64,000 nucleotides of DNA. Source: Thiohalomonas sp963783235 (GTDB lineage: Bacteria; Pseudomonadota; Gammaproteobacteria; Thiohalomonadales; Thiohalomonadaceae). Location of the stretch: the NCBI GenBank assembly GCA_963783235.1, contig CAWAMN010000002.1:1488001-1552000 (forward strand). The letters are read 5' to 3'. Every line of letters begins with the position of its first letter. Positions within the stretch are counted from its first letter, which is position 1. The notes beneath the pieces are model-generated. The model saw nothing but the letters and a program-made list of their open reading frames with translations. It searched no databases and had not been told where the DNA came from. This document shows positions 1 to 8,167 of this stretch, piece by piece. A program made the translations under genes and the position numbers.

Positions 1-1039
1 GCGTCAGAGTGTCGTTGACCGATGTCGCGAAACTGGAGGCGACCTGACTGGCGGCAGCGCCGCCCGACAGGATGTGCTGGCCTTGGCTGTCCAGTGAACC
101 GGTGCGGTTACCTCCGGGGCCGAATACCGCCAGTTCGCCCTGAGAATTGGCGACTTCCGCCCAATTGATGCCCGCACGATAACCGTCGGAGAGCGTTACC
201 TCGAGGATCCGCGCCTCCAGGACCACCTGCCGCTTCACAGCAGTGGAAGACGCCTCGAGAAAACGCGCCACATCCCGCAATTCATCCGGCTTGGCGCGGA
301 CCAGGATCAGGCCGGCCATGGGGTTGACGCTGACCCGGCGCCCCTCTTCGGTGCCCACGATCGATTCGACATCGGCACGGACCCGTTCCCAGAAATCGGA
401 ATCGGAAAAGGAGCGCACGGAACTGCCGCTGCCGCCGCCGCTTCGCTCACCGCGATCCCCCCGGCGATCGGTGCCGTCGGTTCCCCCCTCGATGTCGGCC
501 ACACTGGTGGAGGTCGTCTCCATTCCGGAGTAACCCGCACGGACCAGGTCCGGATAATTCACATGGAAAATACGGGTCTGTACCGTATTGGGATAAACCT
601 GGAAAACCGAGTCGCGGCGTTCGAAATCGTAACCGTAGGCATCCTTCATCACTCTCATCACTTGAGGGACGGTGACGTTTTTGAGATTAAGGTCGATCTG
701 TCCGCTGACCTTGGGGTGGACCACCATGTTGTAGGGAGTATCCTCCACAAGGCTCATGAAAAAGTCCCGGGCGGGGGCCCGGCTTACTTTGACATCGAAC
801 CGCTGCTCGAGGGCATCTTGGGAGGCCCCCGGGATGTCGACCTGCACCTCCGGCATCAGCGCCGAACTGATGTCGGGCGGCGGCTCTCGAACGGTGGCTC
901 CCTCTTCCTGGATCCCCTCTCTGGCCGCCGCCTGGATATCGGCCATGGTCCGCCCCTGGTCGACGCTGGCGCATCCTACGAGTCCGGCGGTTAACGCCAG
1001 CAGAGAAAGCAGGGCCTTGCAGCGTTTATGGTTTTTCAT
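1..1039 (-). CDS. mshL: MSHA pilus outer-membrane secretin MshL (partial, C-terminus beyond window)
   Basis: Secretin of the mannose-sensitive haemagglutinin (type IV) pilus, forming the outer-membrane channel for the fibre. About 346 residues are visible and the reading frame continues past base 1. The N-terminus (MKNHKRCKALLSLLALTAGL) leads into a lipobox LVGC near residue 21, so it is a predicted lipoprotein. A secretin/TonB short N-terminal domain follows (FFMSLVEDTPYNMVVHPKVSG), then a Gly/Ser/Arg-rich linker and an N-domain repeat (NPMAGLILVRAKPDELRDV). The pore domain starts at RQVVLEARILEVTLSDGYRA. The start at 1039 overlaps the mshK stop by 4 bases, so the genes are translationally coupled. 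The family call is firm; MshL rather than PilQ rests on the neighbouring msh genes. Confidence 0.9.
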   Translation of the reverse strand, partial: MKNHKRCKALLSLLALTAGLVGCASVDQGRTMADIQAAAREGIQEEGATVREPPPDISSALMPEVQVDIPGASQDALEQRFDVKVSRAPARDFFMSLVEDTPYNMVVHPKVSGQIDLNLKNVTVPQVMRVMKDAYGYDFERRDSVFQVYPNTVQTRIFHVNYPDLVRAGYSGMETTSTSVADIEGGTDGTDRRGDRGERSGGGSGSSVRSFSDSDFWERVRADVESIVGTEEGRRVSVNPMAGLILVRAKPDELRDVARFLEASSTAVKRQVVLEARILEVTLSDGYRAGINWAEVANSQGELAVFGPGGNRTGSLDSQGQHILSGGAAASQVASSFATSVNDTLT

Positions 1040-1368
1040 TCGTCTTCCCGAGCCTTCGAGATGGCTTTGACTTGCAGGTTCAGCAGAGACAGTGTCACCA
1101 GCTTTCCGCCTCTGCGCAGGATCACCCTGGATGGGGTAATCGAAACGACCGATGCCCCCGCCACCCGCGAACCCTCGGTTACCCTCTCCCCATTGATTAC
1201 CGCTAACCGCCGGTCACGGCCGATGACTACCGAGCTCAGTTGCAGGGGCGGTTGGCTGGCCGCAGGTCGAATCGTTTGCTGGCCCGGCGGGCGCATCGGA
1301 TCGTCCAGCGGTGCGGCGCCCGCGGATGCGATCGCCATGAGAAGGCCTGCCGCCAGCTGACTACGCAC
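1036..1368 (-). CDS. mshK: MSHA biogenesis protein MshK-like
   Basis: Small 110-residue protein with an N-terminal signal-like segment (MRSQLAAGLLMAIASAGAAP) followed by DPMRPP, then a compact beta-rich domain (LSSVVIGRDRRLAVINGERV ... VILRRGGKLVTLSLL) typical of PilP/GspC-like periplasmic pilus proteins. In msh operons MshK sits between MshJ and MshL and is the counterpart of the PilP lipoprotein that links the inner-membrane complex to the secretin. Here it overlaps mshJ by 8 bases and mshL by 4. The call relies on size, domain type and position, since sequence conservation in this family is weak. Confidence 0.8.
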   Translation of the reverse strand: MRSQLAAGLLMAIASAGAAPLDDPMRPPGQQTIRPAASQPPLQLSSVVIGRDRRLAVINGERVTEGSRVAGASVVSITPSRVILRRGGKLVTLSLLNLQVKAISKAREDE

Positions 1369-2029
1369 CGATCCAGCCCTCCTTCAGACTCAAGGTGGAG
1401 ACCACCAACCGTACCCGCGCCTTCGGATAATCGACCATTTCGATAGAGACTTCGTCCCAGTAAAAGGCCCAAGGCAGTGCTTGAAGGGCCTCGAGATACT
1501 CCACCGCCTGCAGATAACTGCCCTCCATAACCAACAGCAGCCTGTGGCGATAGACACCGACCCCATCGCCGGGCGCCTCACCGTCACCCGGAACCACCAG
1601 TGGTGCGCTGCCCAGGTTTTCAATGCGCAGGGGTTTCAGGCTGCTCTGTTGGAGCAGCACCTGTTCCAGCATCCGGGCCATCTGCTGCGGTCCGATCAGG
1701 CCGGCCATCTCCCTGCCGATGCGCTCATCGACGCTGCCGATGCGGGCTTTGAGGCGGGCCAGTTCGCGATGCAGTTGGAGGTTCGGGTCCTGTTGGCGTC
1801 GCTCGAGGATCGTCTGAACCTGTCGATTGACCTCTTCGATTTCGCCCATGACGGTATCGAGCCGGGCCAGTCGGGCCTCTTTCCTGGCCTCCAGAGGCGC
1901 CATCAACAAGCTGTCCCAGGCCATGAACAGCACGATGACCACCGCACCGAAAAGCAGCGCCCGTTCCCGCAGCGTCATGCCGTCGATGCGAAGTCGCAGT
2001 TGTTCGATACGCGCCTTCAGTTCCGTCAC
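1361..2029 (-). CDS. mshJ: MSHA biogenesis protein MshJ (PilO-like)
   Basis: Predicted bitopic inner-membrane protein of 222 residues. A short cytoplasmic segment and one membrane span (about residues 25-45, LLFGAVVIVLFMAWDSLLMA) precede a periplasmic coiled-coil (residues ~50-110, rich in E/R/L) and a ferredoxin-like C-terminal domain (LLLVMEGSYLQAVEYLEALQ ... VRLVVSTLSL). This architecture is that of PilO/GspM proteins in the type IV pilus alignment complex; in MSHA systems the member is MshJ. It overlaps the PilN-like gene upstream by 4 bases and mshK downstream by 8. Confidence 0.85.
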   Translation of the reverse strand: MTELKARIEQLRLRIDGMTLRERALLFGAVVIVLFMAWDSLLMAPLEARKEARLARLDTVMGEIEEVNRQVQTILERRQQDPNLQLHRELARLKARIGSVDERIGREMAGLIGPQQMARMLEQVLLQQSSLKPLRIENLGSAPLVVPGDGEAPGDGVGVYRHRLLLVMEGSYLQAVEYLEALQALPWAFYWDEVSIEMVDYPKARVRLVVSTLSLKEGWIGA

Positions 2030-2637
2030 TGGGCAGCCTCCTTCGTTTCCGGTCGACTGCGAAGGGTAAAGTCGATCCGCCCCGGCTCCTCCTCGGAGCG
2101 AGTCATGAGCAGGCGTCGAAATACGGAGCCTGAGAGTGAATGCTCCTCACCGAGCCGCTGGACGAACTGAGGCACCTGCTCCGGCCGGTAGGTACTGCCC
2201 GTCAGGATGATGTCGTCGCCCCCTTCGCCCAGGGCGACGCGCTGCAGCCAGAGCCGGTTCGGGCGTTGCCGGGCGAAGGCCTGCAGACGTTCGCTGAATC
2301 CCTTTCGATTACCGAAACGGGGCGAATCGAGGACTTCCACCACACGCTGCTTGGCGGCCAGCTCGTCGCGGCGTTGCTGCAGTTGCTGTTCGAGCGCAGG
2401 GTCCTTTTTGGGCGCGGGAAACTGCCTGGAAACCTGTTCCAACCGTTTCAGTGCCGACTCCCGCTGGCCTTCGAACGCCTGCACCCGCTCATCCAGATTG
2501 ACCGTTTGCCAGAGCGCATAGGCGTAAACGGCCGCCAGGCCGGCGACCACCACCAGCCCGGCCTGCAGGAGGGCCTTGGCCGAGAAGACCTTCTCCTGCC
2601 GCTTGAAAATGGGTTGGTAGAGATTGATCTGCTGCAT
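2026..2637 (-). CDS. PilN-like MSHA alignment-complex protein
   Basis: PilN-family inner-membrane protein of 203 residues. The start at 2637 (MQQINLYQPIFKRQEKVFSA) fits the conserved INLYQP N-terminus of the family and forms a TGATG stop/start junction with mshI; the longer in-frame upstream extension would read through mshI. One membrane span lies near residues 20-40 (LLQAGLVVVAGLAAVYAYALW). A coiled-coil follows (ERVQAFEGQRESALKRLEQV) and then a ferredoxin-like domain (LWLQRVALGEGGDDIILTGS). PilN binds PilM at its N-terminus, here encoded immediately upstream by mshI. It is sometimes annotated mshI2. Confidence 0.85.
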   Translation of the reverse strand: MQQINLYQPIFKRQEKVFSAKALLQAGLVVVAGLAAVYAYALWQTVNLDERVQAFEGQRESALKRLEQVSRQFPAPKKDPALEQQLQQRRDELAAKQRVVEVLDSPRFGNRKGFSERLQAFARQRPNRLWLQRVALGEGGDDIILTGSTYRPEQVPQFVQRLGEEHSLSGSVFRRLLMTRSEEEPGRIDFTLRSRPETKEAAQ

Positions 2638-3641
2638 CAGAGGGTTTTCGCCTCGCGGCGCAGTGCGGCCCCGACCGCGGGCAGGCACTGTGCCTGCAAC
2701 TCGTCGCTAAGGGGCTGGTCCACATCGAGCAGTGCGTTCAGATCCATCATCCGAACCGGAATCCCCAGATTGCCCGCCACATAGCCGACCAGGTGAGGGA
2801 TCGGTTTCTCCGTCGGGGCGATCACCAGACCGCTCATGGGAGGGAGTGAAAAGTGGCTCTCGTAGTAATCCAGCGAGCGCTGTACCTCAAGCACGATACT
2901 GTCGAACATTCGCTGCAGTGCAGGAGGTAGTTCATCGCGAGGCTCCAGCCCCATCCCGCCCTTTTCAGGGGCACTGTCACGAACCGCGGCTTGCGCCTCA
3001 CGCGAGAGCTGCTCCACGCCGATGTCGAACCTTCGGGCCAGATAGAGGCTCGATTGCCGGGTGAGCGTCAGTGTCCCTCCCTGGCGGTTCAGGTAGAGGG
3101 TGGCAACGCCGGTTTCATCCTCGGGGAGCATGGCAGCGACGTTGCGCAAGACCAATTCGGGAATATCGATGATATCCAGATCGAGCCGGACGCCTTCCAG
3201 AAGGTCGATGTGCCGGCGCACCGTACTCGTCCTGGCCGCCACCGCATACATCATGCGCGGCCGGCCGTCGCGCTGGCTGGGGATGTCGAAGACATCGATA
3301 ACGGCATCATCGATGTGGAAATCAATCAGATCCTTGATGCGCCAGCGGACCGCCGCCTTCAGCTCCGTGGGATCCACTTCCGGCGCCTCGACCAGCAGCA
3401 GGTTGAAGTCATCCTCTCCGAGGACGCTGATGCAGGCGGTTCTGTCCAGCTCCTCGGCAAGCGCCTCCAACAAGGACGGCAACTCGCCAGGTGAAGAGGT
3501 GGGAGTAAACCGGCACGAAAGGAGATGCGGCACTTGGTTCTCGCGCTGAATGACCCGAGCCGAAGCGATTCCGGCAGGCGAAAGTGCCAGGCCGGCAAGG
3601 CCCGGCGAACGCCGCCGCTTTTTCCAGGGAAGGGTCAGCAT
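2637..3641 (-). CDS. mshI: MSHA biogenesis protein MshI (PilM-like actin-fold protein)
   Basis: Cytoplasmic PilM-like protein of 334 residues. The N-terminus (KKRRRSPGLAGLALSPAGIA) resembles the first nucleotide-binding strand of PilM, and LRNVAAMLPEDETGVATLYL begins the second lobe. A long central region is consistent with the actin/FtsA-like fold. PilM proteins recruit PilN and couple the cytoplasmic ATPases to the alignment complex; the next gene, a PilN, overlaps this one by one base. This is the first gene of the msh block seen here, and the 208 bases upstream are the likely promoter region, though I saw no convincing -35/-10 pair. Confidence 0.85.
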   Translation of the reverse strand: MLTLPWKKRRRSPGLAGLALSPAGIASARVIQRENQVPHLLSCRFTPTSSPGELPSLLEALAEELDRTACISVLGEDDFNLLLVEAPEVDPTELKAAVRWRIKDLIDFHIDDAVIDVFDIPSQRDGRPRMMYAVAARTSTVRRHIDLLEGVRLDLDIIDIPELVLRNVAAMLPEDETGVATLYLNRQGGTLTLTRQSSLYLARRFDIGVEQLSREAQAAVRDSAPEKGGMGLEPRDELPPALQRMFDSIVLEVQRSLDYYESHFSLPPMSGLVIAPTEKPIPHLVGYVAGNLGIPVRMMDLNALLDVDQPLSDELQAQCLPAVGAALRREAKTL

Positions 3642-3849
3642 TTTGCGGGTCGGCGGCGAGACGTCATCCTCGAGTTTCCTTCAAGGCCCCTGTAACGGGA
3701 GGTTTTCATGGCAATTTTTGCCGAACGGCCTTTGGAGCCGATTTAAAGTTCTATTCTAATTGCCTGATTCTACGGCAAACAGCGGCCGTTTCACAAAAAG
3801 TTTGCTCGAAAACGGGCGTTCGGTGGCTCTGCTCGACCTGTGACGCGCG

Positions 3850-4737
3850 TCACATCGCTTTTGTGACGAGGCACACATAGTGTGCGGCAATTCCACCGAA
3901 GAGTGCCAGCCCTAACCACAGATTACTTCGGTAGGCCCGTTCCGGATCGCCGCGCCGACCTCTGATCAGAAGGATTAACTGGTAAACCGCGACCGCCGCC
4001 GCCGCCAGCCAGCCGAACTCGAACAGGGGCCCCAGGCTGGCCCGTTGACCTGCCAGTGCCGCCGCTGCCAGTGCCCCACCCTGAAGCAGCCCGATAACCA
4101 GGGGCGCACCGTCACCCACCAGATTCACCAGGGAGCGTGCGCCCACCCTGCGTTCCTGATAGCGGCGCGGCAGCGCATAGAGGGTAAGGAAGGCGGTGCT
4201 CCACATCAGGACGAACACGAAAAGCAGCCAGGCGATCGCCTCCGGAGCCCGGCCATTCGCGAGCCAGGCCAGGGGCACCGCCCACGCCATCCCCAGAGCC
4301 AGAACAATGGGACTCAAGAAGGTGTGCCGGCGCGAATACGGGTAGATGACCAGCAGGACCCAGACCAGGGGTGAAAACAGCATCACGTAACGGCCGAGGT
4401 AGACGGCAGTGGCGAAAGCGATGAAACACAACAGCGCAAACAGGCGCAGAGCCGTCTGCATCCCGACCGTGCCGCGCGCCACCAGCGACTCCGGCGAACG
4501 GCTAAAGAACCGGGCGTCGGCCAAATCGAAAAACACCCACGCGGCACAGCGGATCGCAAAGGCACCCAACAGGTAGGCGAACAGGGTGCCGCCGGGCGGA
4601 ATGCCTTCGGCGGCCATCCAGTTGGCGGAGAGTCCTGCGGCCAACAGGAAACCGAGGTCCCAGGGTTCACGCAGGCGGGTGATTCGGAGGAACCGCCCGA
4701 GGCCATCCCACTTCATTGCCACCGCCTTCATTTTCAA
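3850..4737 (-). CDS. ubiA: UbiA-family prenyltransferase homologue with eroded Asp motifs
   Basis: Polytopic membrane protein of 295 residues whose length, helices and C-terminus (FEFGWLAAAAVAVYQLILLI ... YRSNLWLGLALFGGIAAHYV) align with 4-hydroxybenzoate octaprenyltransferase UbiA along its whole length. It overlaps ubiC by 4 bases, the usual ubiCA arrangement. The catalytic motifs are abnormal: motif NDxxDxxxD reads FDLADARFF (residues 70-78; only D71 and D74 kept), and the second motif, normally YDTxYAMxDRDDD, reads FLTLYALPRRYQE (residues 183-195) with no aspartate. Normal UbiA enzymes use these aspartates to bind Mg2+-diphosphate. It may be a divergent, inactive or repurposed UbiA; the symbol marks homology and position only. 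Confidence 0.75.
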   Translation of the reverse strand: MKMKAVAMKWDGLGRFLRITRLREPWDLGFLLAAGLSANWMAAEGIPPGGTLFAYLLGAFAIRCAAWVFFDLADARFFSRSPESLVARGTVGMQTALRLFALLCFIAFATAVYLGRYVMLFSPLVWVLLVIYPYSRRHTFLSPIVLALGMAWAVPLAWLANGRAPEAIAWLLFVFVLMWSTAFLTLYALPRRYQERRVGARSLVNLVGDGAPLVIGLLQGGALAAAALAGQRASLGPLFEFGWLAAAAVAVYQLILLIRGRRGDPERAYRSNLWLGLALFGGIAAHYVCLVTKAM

Positions 4738-5294
4738 TCCCGGCCGCCCGGCCAGGGCGGGAGCTCGCCAATGAAATACTCACTGACCAGCAGCGGGCGT
4801 CCGGAGAGCTGGAAGATGGAGCGCCGTCCCCACACCGAGGGCTCCGCGCTCTCCACTCCCAGAACCGCAGGCGTGGCCCGGCCCACTTCCAGAGGGCCGC
4901 GCTGGGCCCTCGGGTCGCTGAAGAGGACTTCGCCCAGCGGTCGGCTGCCGAGAAACGCCAAGCGGCCTCCCGGGCCTCCCAGTGTGTGCTTGGGGATGAT
5001 GGTGCGCGCAAACACCCAGGGGGTTTCGTTGCAGAGAAGCAGTACCTCCCGCACCATGGCCCGGCGGCGTTGGGGCAACCTGAGCGCCCTCGTCTCGCAG
5101 GCCATGGGAACGGCCCAGCCCTGATTGAGAACCCGGACCCCGAAGCGCCCATCACAGGCCTGCCTCAGTCGCCGGGTCAGGGAGGAACCGTCGAGCAGCC
5201 AACTGGAAAGGTGGGTTGGCAGTGTATTTCGCCGCAGTCGGTTCGCCGGTCGCCAAACCGGCTCATTTCCCGCCTTGCCGCAACGTATTCTCAT
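4734..5294 (-). CDS. ubiC: Chorismate pyruvate-lyase UbiC
   Basis: Chorismate lyase (186 residues) converts chorismate to 4-hydroxybenzoate and pyruvate, the first committed step of ubiquinone synthesis. The family signatures are present: the arginine in ETPWVFARTIIP, the LGEVLF segment, the WGRRSIFQLSGRPLLVSEYF stretch and its conserved glutamate. These correspond to the product-binding Arg and Glu of E. coli UbiC. The gene is followed by the UbiA homologue with a 4-base overlap, so the two are probably co-translated. UbiC looks catalytically intact, in contrast to its partner. Confidence 0.92.
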   Translation of the reverse strand: MRIRCGKAGNEPVWRPANRLRRNTLPTHLSSWLLDGSSLTRRLRQACDGRFGVRVLNQGWAVPMACETRALRLPQRRRAMVREVLLLCNETPWVFARTIIPKHTLGGPGGRLAFLGSRPLGEVLFSDPRAQRGPLEVGRATPAVLGVESAEPSVWGRRSIFQLSGRPLLVSEYFIGELPPWPGGRD

Positions 5295-5351
5295 TCTCTC
5301 GCCTGTTGGTTGCTGGGCTTGATCTCTCTTTCCCGGCGATGGGAACCCGTT

Positions 5352-7457
5352 TCAAACCTCGCCGTAGCGTTCACCCTGGCCCAGCCAGCGCTGGATGATG
5401 GCGTCGACCGCCTCCGTGTTTCCCTCCAGCAGCCGGTCGGCGGCCCGGGCGACGGAAGGCAGCAGCGGCTGGTCTCGCTGCAGGTCGGCGATGCGCAGGT
5501 TGAGCAGCCCGGTCTGTCGGGTGCCGAGGACCTCGCCCGGTCCCCGCAGGTCCAGGTCGCGGCGGGCGATCTCGAAACCGTCGGCGGTCTCGCGCATGGC
5601 GGCGAGCCGTTGGCGGGCCGTCTGCGACAACGGCCCATGATACATGAGGACGCAACTGCTTTTTTTGCGCCCGCGCCCAACTCGCCCCCGCAGCTGGTGC
5701 AGCTGCGCGAGTCCAAAACGCTCGGCATTTTCAATGATCATGAGGCTGGCGTTGGGCACATCCACCCCTACCTCGATCACCGTGGTTGCCACCAGCAGAT
5801 CGATGGCCCCGGCTTTGAAGCCGGCCATCACCGACTCCTTGTCCTGCGGTCTCATGCGTCCGTGCACCAGTCCGACCTTAAGGTCGGGCAGTGCCTCGGC
5901 CAGCAGTTCGGCACTCTCCTCGGCCGCCTGACACTGCAGGGCGTCCGACTCCTCCACCAGGGTACAGACCCAGTAAGCCTGGGCACCGCTGCGGCAGGCC
6001 GCATGCACCCGCGCGACCACTTCGTCGCGGCGTGCGTCCGTCACGACCACCGTCTCGACCGGCGTGCGCCCGGGAGGCAACTCGTCAATCACCGAGACAT
6101 CGAGGTCGGCATAAGCGGTCATCGCCAGTGTTCGGGGAATCGGTGTGGCGGTCATGATCAGCTGGTGGGGATAGCGCTCCCCCGTTTTGCCCTTCTCGCG
6201 CAGCGCAAGGCGCTGATGGACGCCGAAGCGGTGCTGTTCATCGATGACCACCAGCCCCAGCTCGTCGAAATCCACCGTCTCCTGAAACAGCGCATGGGTG
6301 CCCACCGCGACGGCGGCGGTTCCGTTGGCGAGGCGCTCCATGGCTTCACGACGTGCCTTGGTCTTGAGCTTGCCGGAGAGCCAGGCCACCTCGAGGCCCA
6401 GCGGCTCGAGCCAGCTTTGGAAACTGTGGAAGTGCTGCTCGGCCAGGATCTCCGTCGGCGCCATGACGGCCGCCTGAAAGCCGGACTCGATCGCTTTGAG
6501 CACCGCCAGTGCGGCCACGACCGTTTTACCCGATCCGACATCGCCCTGCACCAGGCGCTGCATGGGATGCGGCTGTTCGAGGTCGCCGGCGATCTCATCG
6601 CTGACGCGCCGCTGGGCCCCGGTCAAGGCGAAGGGCAACCCGCTCTGGAACTGTTGGCGCAGATCACCGCTGCCGACCAACGGCGGGGCGCTGCTGTCGG
6701 TGGCGCGCGCCCGCAGCCGGCGCAGACTCAGCCGGTGTGCCAGCAACTCCTCGAAGGCCAGCCGCTGCTGGGCCGGGTGCCGCCCCTCGCTCAGCACACT
6801 GAGCGCTGCATCGGGCGGGGGCCGGTGCAGGTAGGCCAGCGCCTCTTCCAGCGGTGGCAAGTCAAACTCTTCCCTGACCGTTGCGGGCAGGAGGTCCGGC
6901 GGCCCGCCGCTTGCCATCCGACCGAGTGCCTGTTCAGTGAGCTGGCGCAGACTGATCTGATGGAGCCCCTCGGTGGTGGGATAGATAGGGGTGAGATGCT
7001 CATCCACCGGCGCCGGGCCTTCATCATCCAATCGGCGAAATTCCGGGTGGATCATCTCCAGGGTGGTGCCGCCGGATCGCGCCTGACCATAGCAGCGGAC
7101 CCGCGCCCCGCGACCGAGCATCTCCCGCTGGGCGGCATTGAAATGAAAGAAACGCAGGCCCAGGCTGCCGGTGCCGTCGCTGATGCGGGAGAGCAGCATG
7201 CGGCGGCGGGCGAATTTCACCTCGGTCAACTGCACCCGACCTTCCACCACCGCTTCATCTCCGGGACGCAGGGTCCCGATGGGTACGACCCGTGTGCGGT
7301 CCTGATAGCGGGTGGGGAGGTGGAACAGGAGGTCGTGGACGCGGGTGATGCCGAGTCGCTCCAGGCGCTCGGCACTGCGCGGACCCACGCCCCGCAAGAT
7401 GTTGACGGGCAGGTCGGTGGGGTCGACAGGAGCCCTTCCTTGCGTTGCCTTTGCCAC
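5352..7457 (-). CDS. recG: ATP-dependent DNA helicase RecG
   Basis: Full-length RecG (701 residues; family about 690), which remodels stalled replication forks and Holliday junctions. The wedge OB-fold domain occupies roughly residues 1-180 (NILRGVGPRSAERLERLGIT, LFHLPTRYQDRT). Helicase motifs follow in order: QRLVQGDVGSGKT (Walker A), VVIDEQHRFGV (DExH-type motif, here DEQH), TATPIPRTLAM, TTVIEVGVDVPNAS and QLRGRVGRG, ending with the C-terminal RecG domain. It starts 8 bases after the M48 peptidase gene and so is the distal gene of that operon. A very long open frame on the opposite strand (4716-7583) is its GC-driven shadow. Confidence 0.97.
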   Translation of the reverse strand: MAKATQGRAPVDPTDLPVNILRGVGPRSAERLERLGITRVHDLLFHLPTRYQDRTRVVPIGTLRPGDEAVVEGRVQLTEVKFARRRMLLSRISDGTGSLGLRFFHFNAAQREMLGRGARVRCYGQARSGGTTLEMIHPEFRRLDDEGPAPVDEHLTPIYPTTEGLHQISLRQLTEQALGRMASGGPPDLLPATVREEFDLPPLEEALAYLHRPPPDAALSVLSEGRHPAQQRLAFEELLAHRLSLRRLRARATDSSAPPLVGSGDLRQQFQSGLPFALTGAQRRVSDEIAGDLEQPHPMQRLVQGDVGSGKTVVAALAVLKAIESGFQAAVMAPTEILAEQHFHSFQSWLEPLGLEVAWLSGKLKTKARREAMERLANGTAAVAVGTHALFQETVDFDELGLVVIDEQHRFGVHQRLALREKGKTGERYPHQLIMTATPIPRTLAMTAYADLDVSVIDELPPGRTPVETVVVTDARRDEVVARVHAACRSGAQAYWVCTLVEESDALQCQAAEESAELLAEALPDLKVGLVHGRMRPQDKESVMAGFKAGAIDLLVATTVIEVGVDVPNASLMIIENAERFGLAQLHQLRGRVGRGRKKSSCVLMYHGPLSQTARQRLAAMRETADGFEIARRDLDLRGPGEVLGTRQTGLLNLRIADLQRDQPLLPSVARAADRLLEGNTEAVDAIIQRWLGQGERYGEV

Positions 7458-7465
7458 GCCGCCGG

Positions 7466-8167
7466 TCAGTTGCCTTGGTTTCGGAGCGAAGCGGCGAACC
7501 GTTCAAATCGCGCGTCCACCTCCGGTTGCCCGGCAAAGGCTTCGAGGCGCGGGAAATCGGGATCGAGTCGCTCCAGTCGCTGACCGGGACCGGGATGGGT
7601 CTTGAACATGAAGGCCAGACTACTGTCCCCGGGATCCATGGCGGCCAGGGTCTGAAGGGAGGCGGCGAGCCCGTATGGGCTATAGCCCGCGCGGGTGGCG
7701 ATTACCATGCCCTTGCGGTCGGCGCTGAACTCGTCCTCTTTGTCGAGGCCGCGGGCGTAAAGCTCTTTGAACCCTGAGGCGATCCGATCCAGCTGCTGGC
7801 GTTTGTCGTTTTCAACGGCCGAGCCGACTACCGCCGCGGCCAAATCGAGGCGGGCCCCCTTTTGCACCGCCTGGAGGTGATGACGCTCGAGTACGTGGAC
7901 ACACTCATGGGCGAGGACACCGGCCAATTCCGCCTCGCTGCGCAGGCGAGCCATGAGTCCTCGTGTTATGAAAATGTAACCGCCGGGAGCGGCGAAGGCG
8001 TTGACGGTGTCCGTGTCGAGGACGCCGAAGTGCCATTCCAGTTCCGGGCGTTCGGTATGCAGGGCGACCCAGCGGCCGACCCGGTTCACGTAACGCTGCA
8101 GGGCGGCATCCTCCACCAGGGGGGCGGTCGTCAGCAACAGGGCGGTGAACAGGAAGCGGGCATTCAT
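7466..8167 (-). CDS. M48-family zinc metalloprotease
   Basis: Secreted or membrane-associated M48 peptidase of 233 residues. The N-terminal hydrophobic stretch (MNARFLFTALLLTTAPLVED) is a short signal-like segment. The zinc site HECVH (HExxH) lies near residue 90 in LAGVLAHECVHVLERHHLQ, with the downstream zinc ligand Glu in KEDEFSADRKGMVIATRAGY. NAFAAPGGYIFITRGLM is the family's conserved substrate strand. This is close to the BepA/YcaL group that degrades or matures outer-membrane proteins, but without the BepA TPR tail. Its start overlaps the cyclase stop by 4 bases. Confidence 0.88.
   Translation of the reverse strand: MNARFLFTALLLTTAPLVEDAALQRYVNRVGRWVALHTERPELEWHFGVLDTDTVNAFAAPGGYIFITRGLMARLRSEAELAGVLAHECVHVLERHHLQAVQKGARLDLAAAVVGSAVENDKRQQLDRIASGFKELYARGLDKEDEFSADRKGMVIATRAGYSPYGLAASLQTLAAMDPGDSSLAFMFKTHPGPGQRLERLDPDFPRLEAFAGQPEVDARFERFAASLRNQGN

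Noticed and set aside
4716..7583. 955-codon open frame on the plus strand
   Set aside because: It lies antisense to ubiC and recG, whose motifs are unmistakable. Its translation is low-complexity and matches no family; it is a GC-driven shadow.
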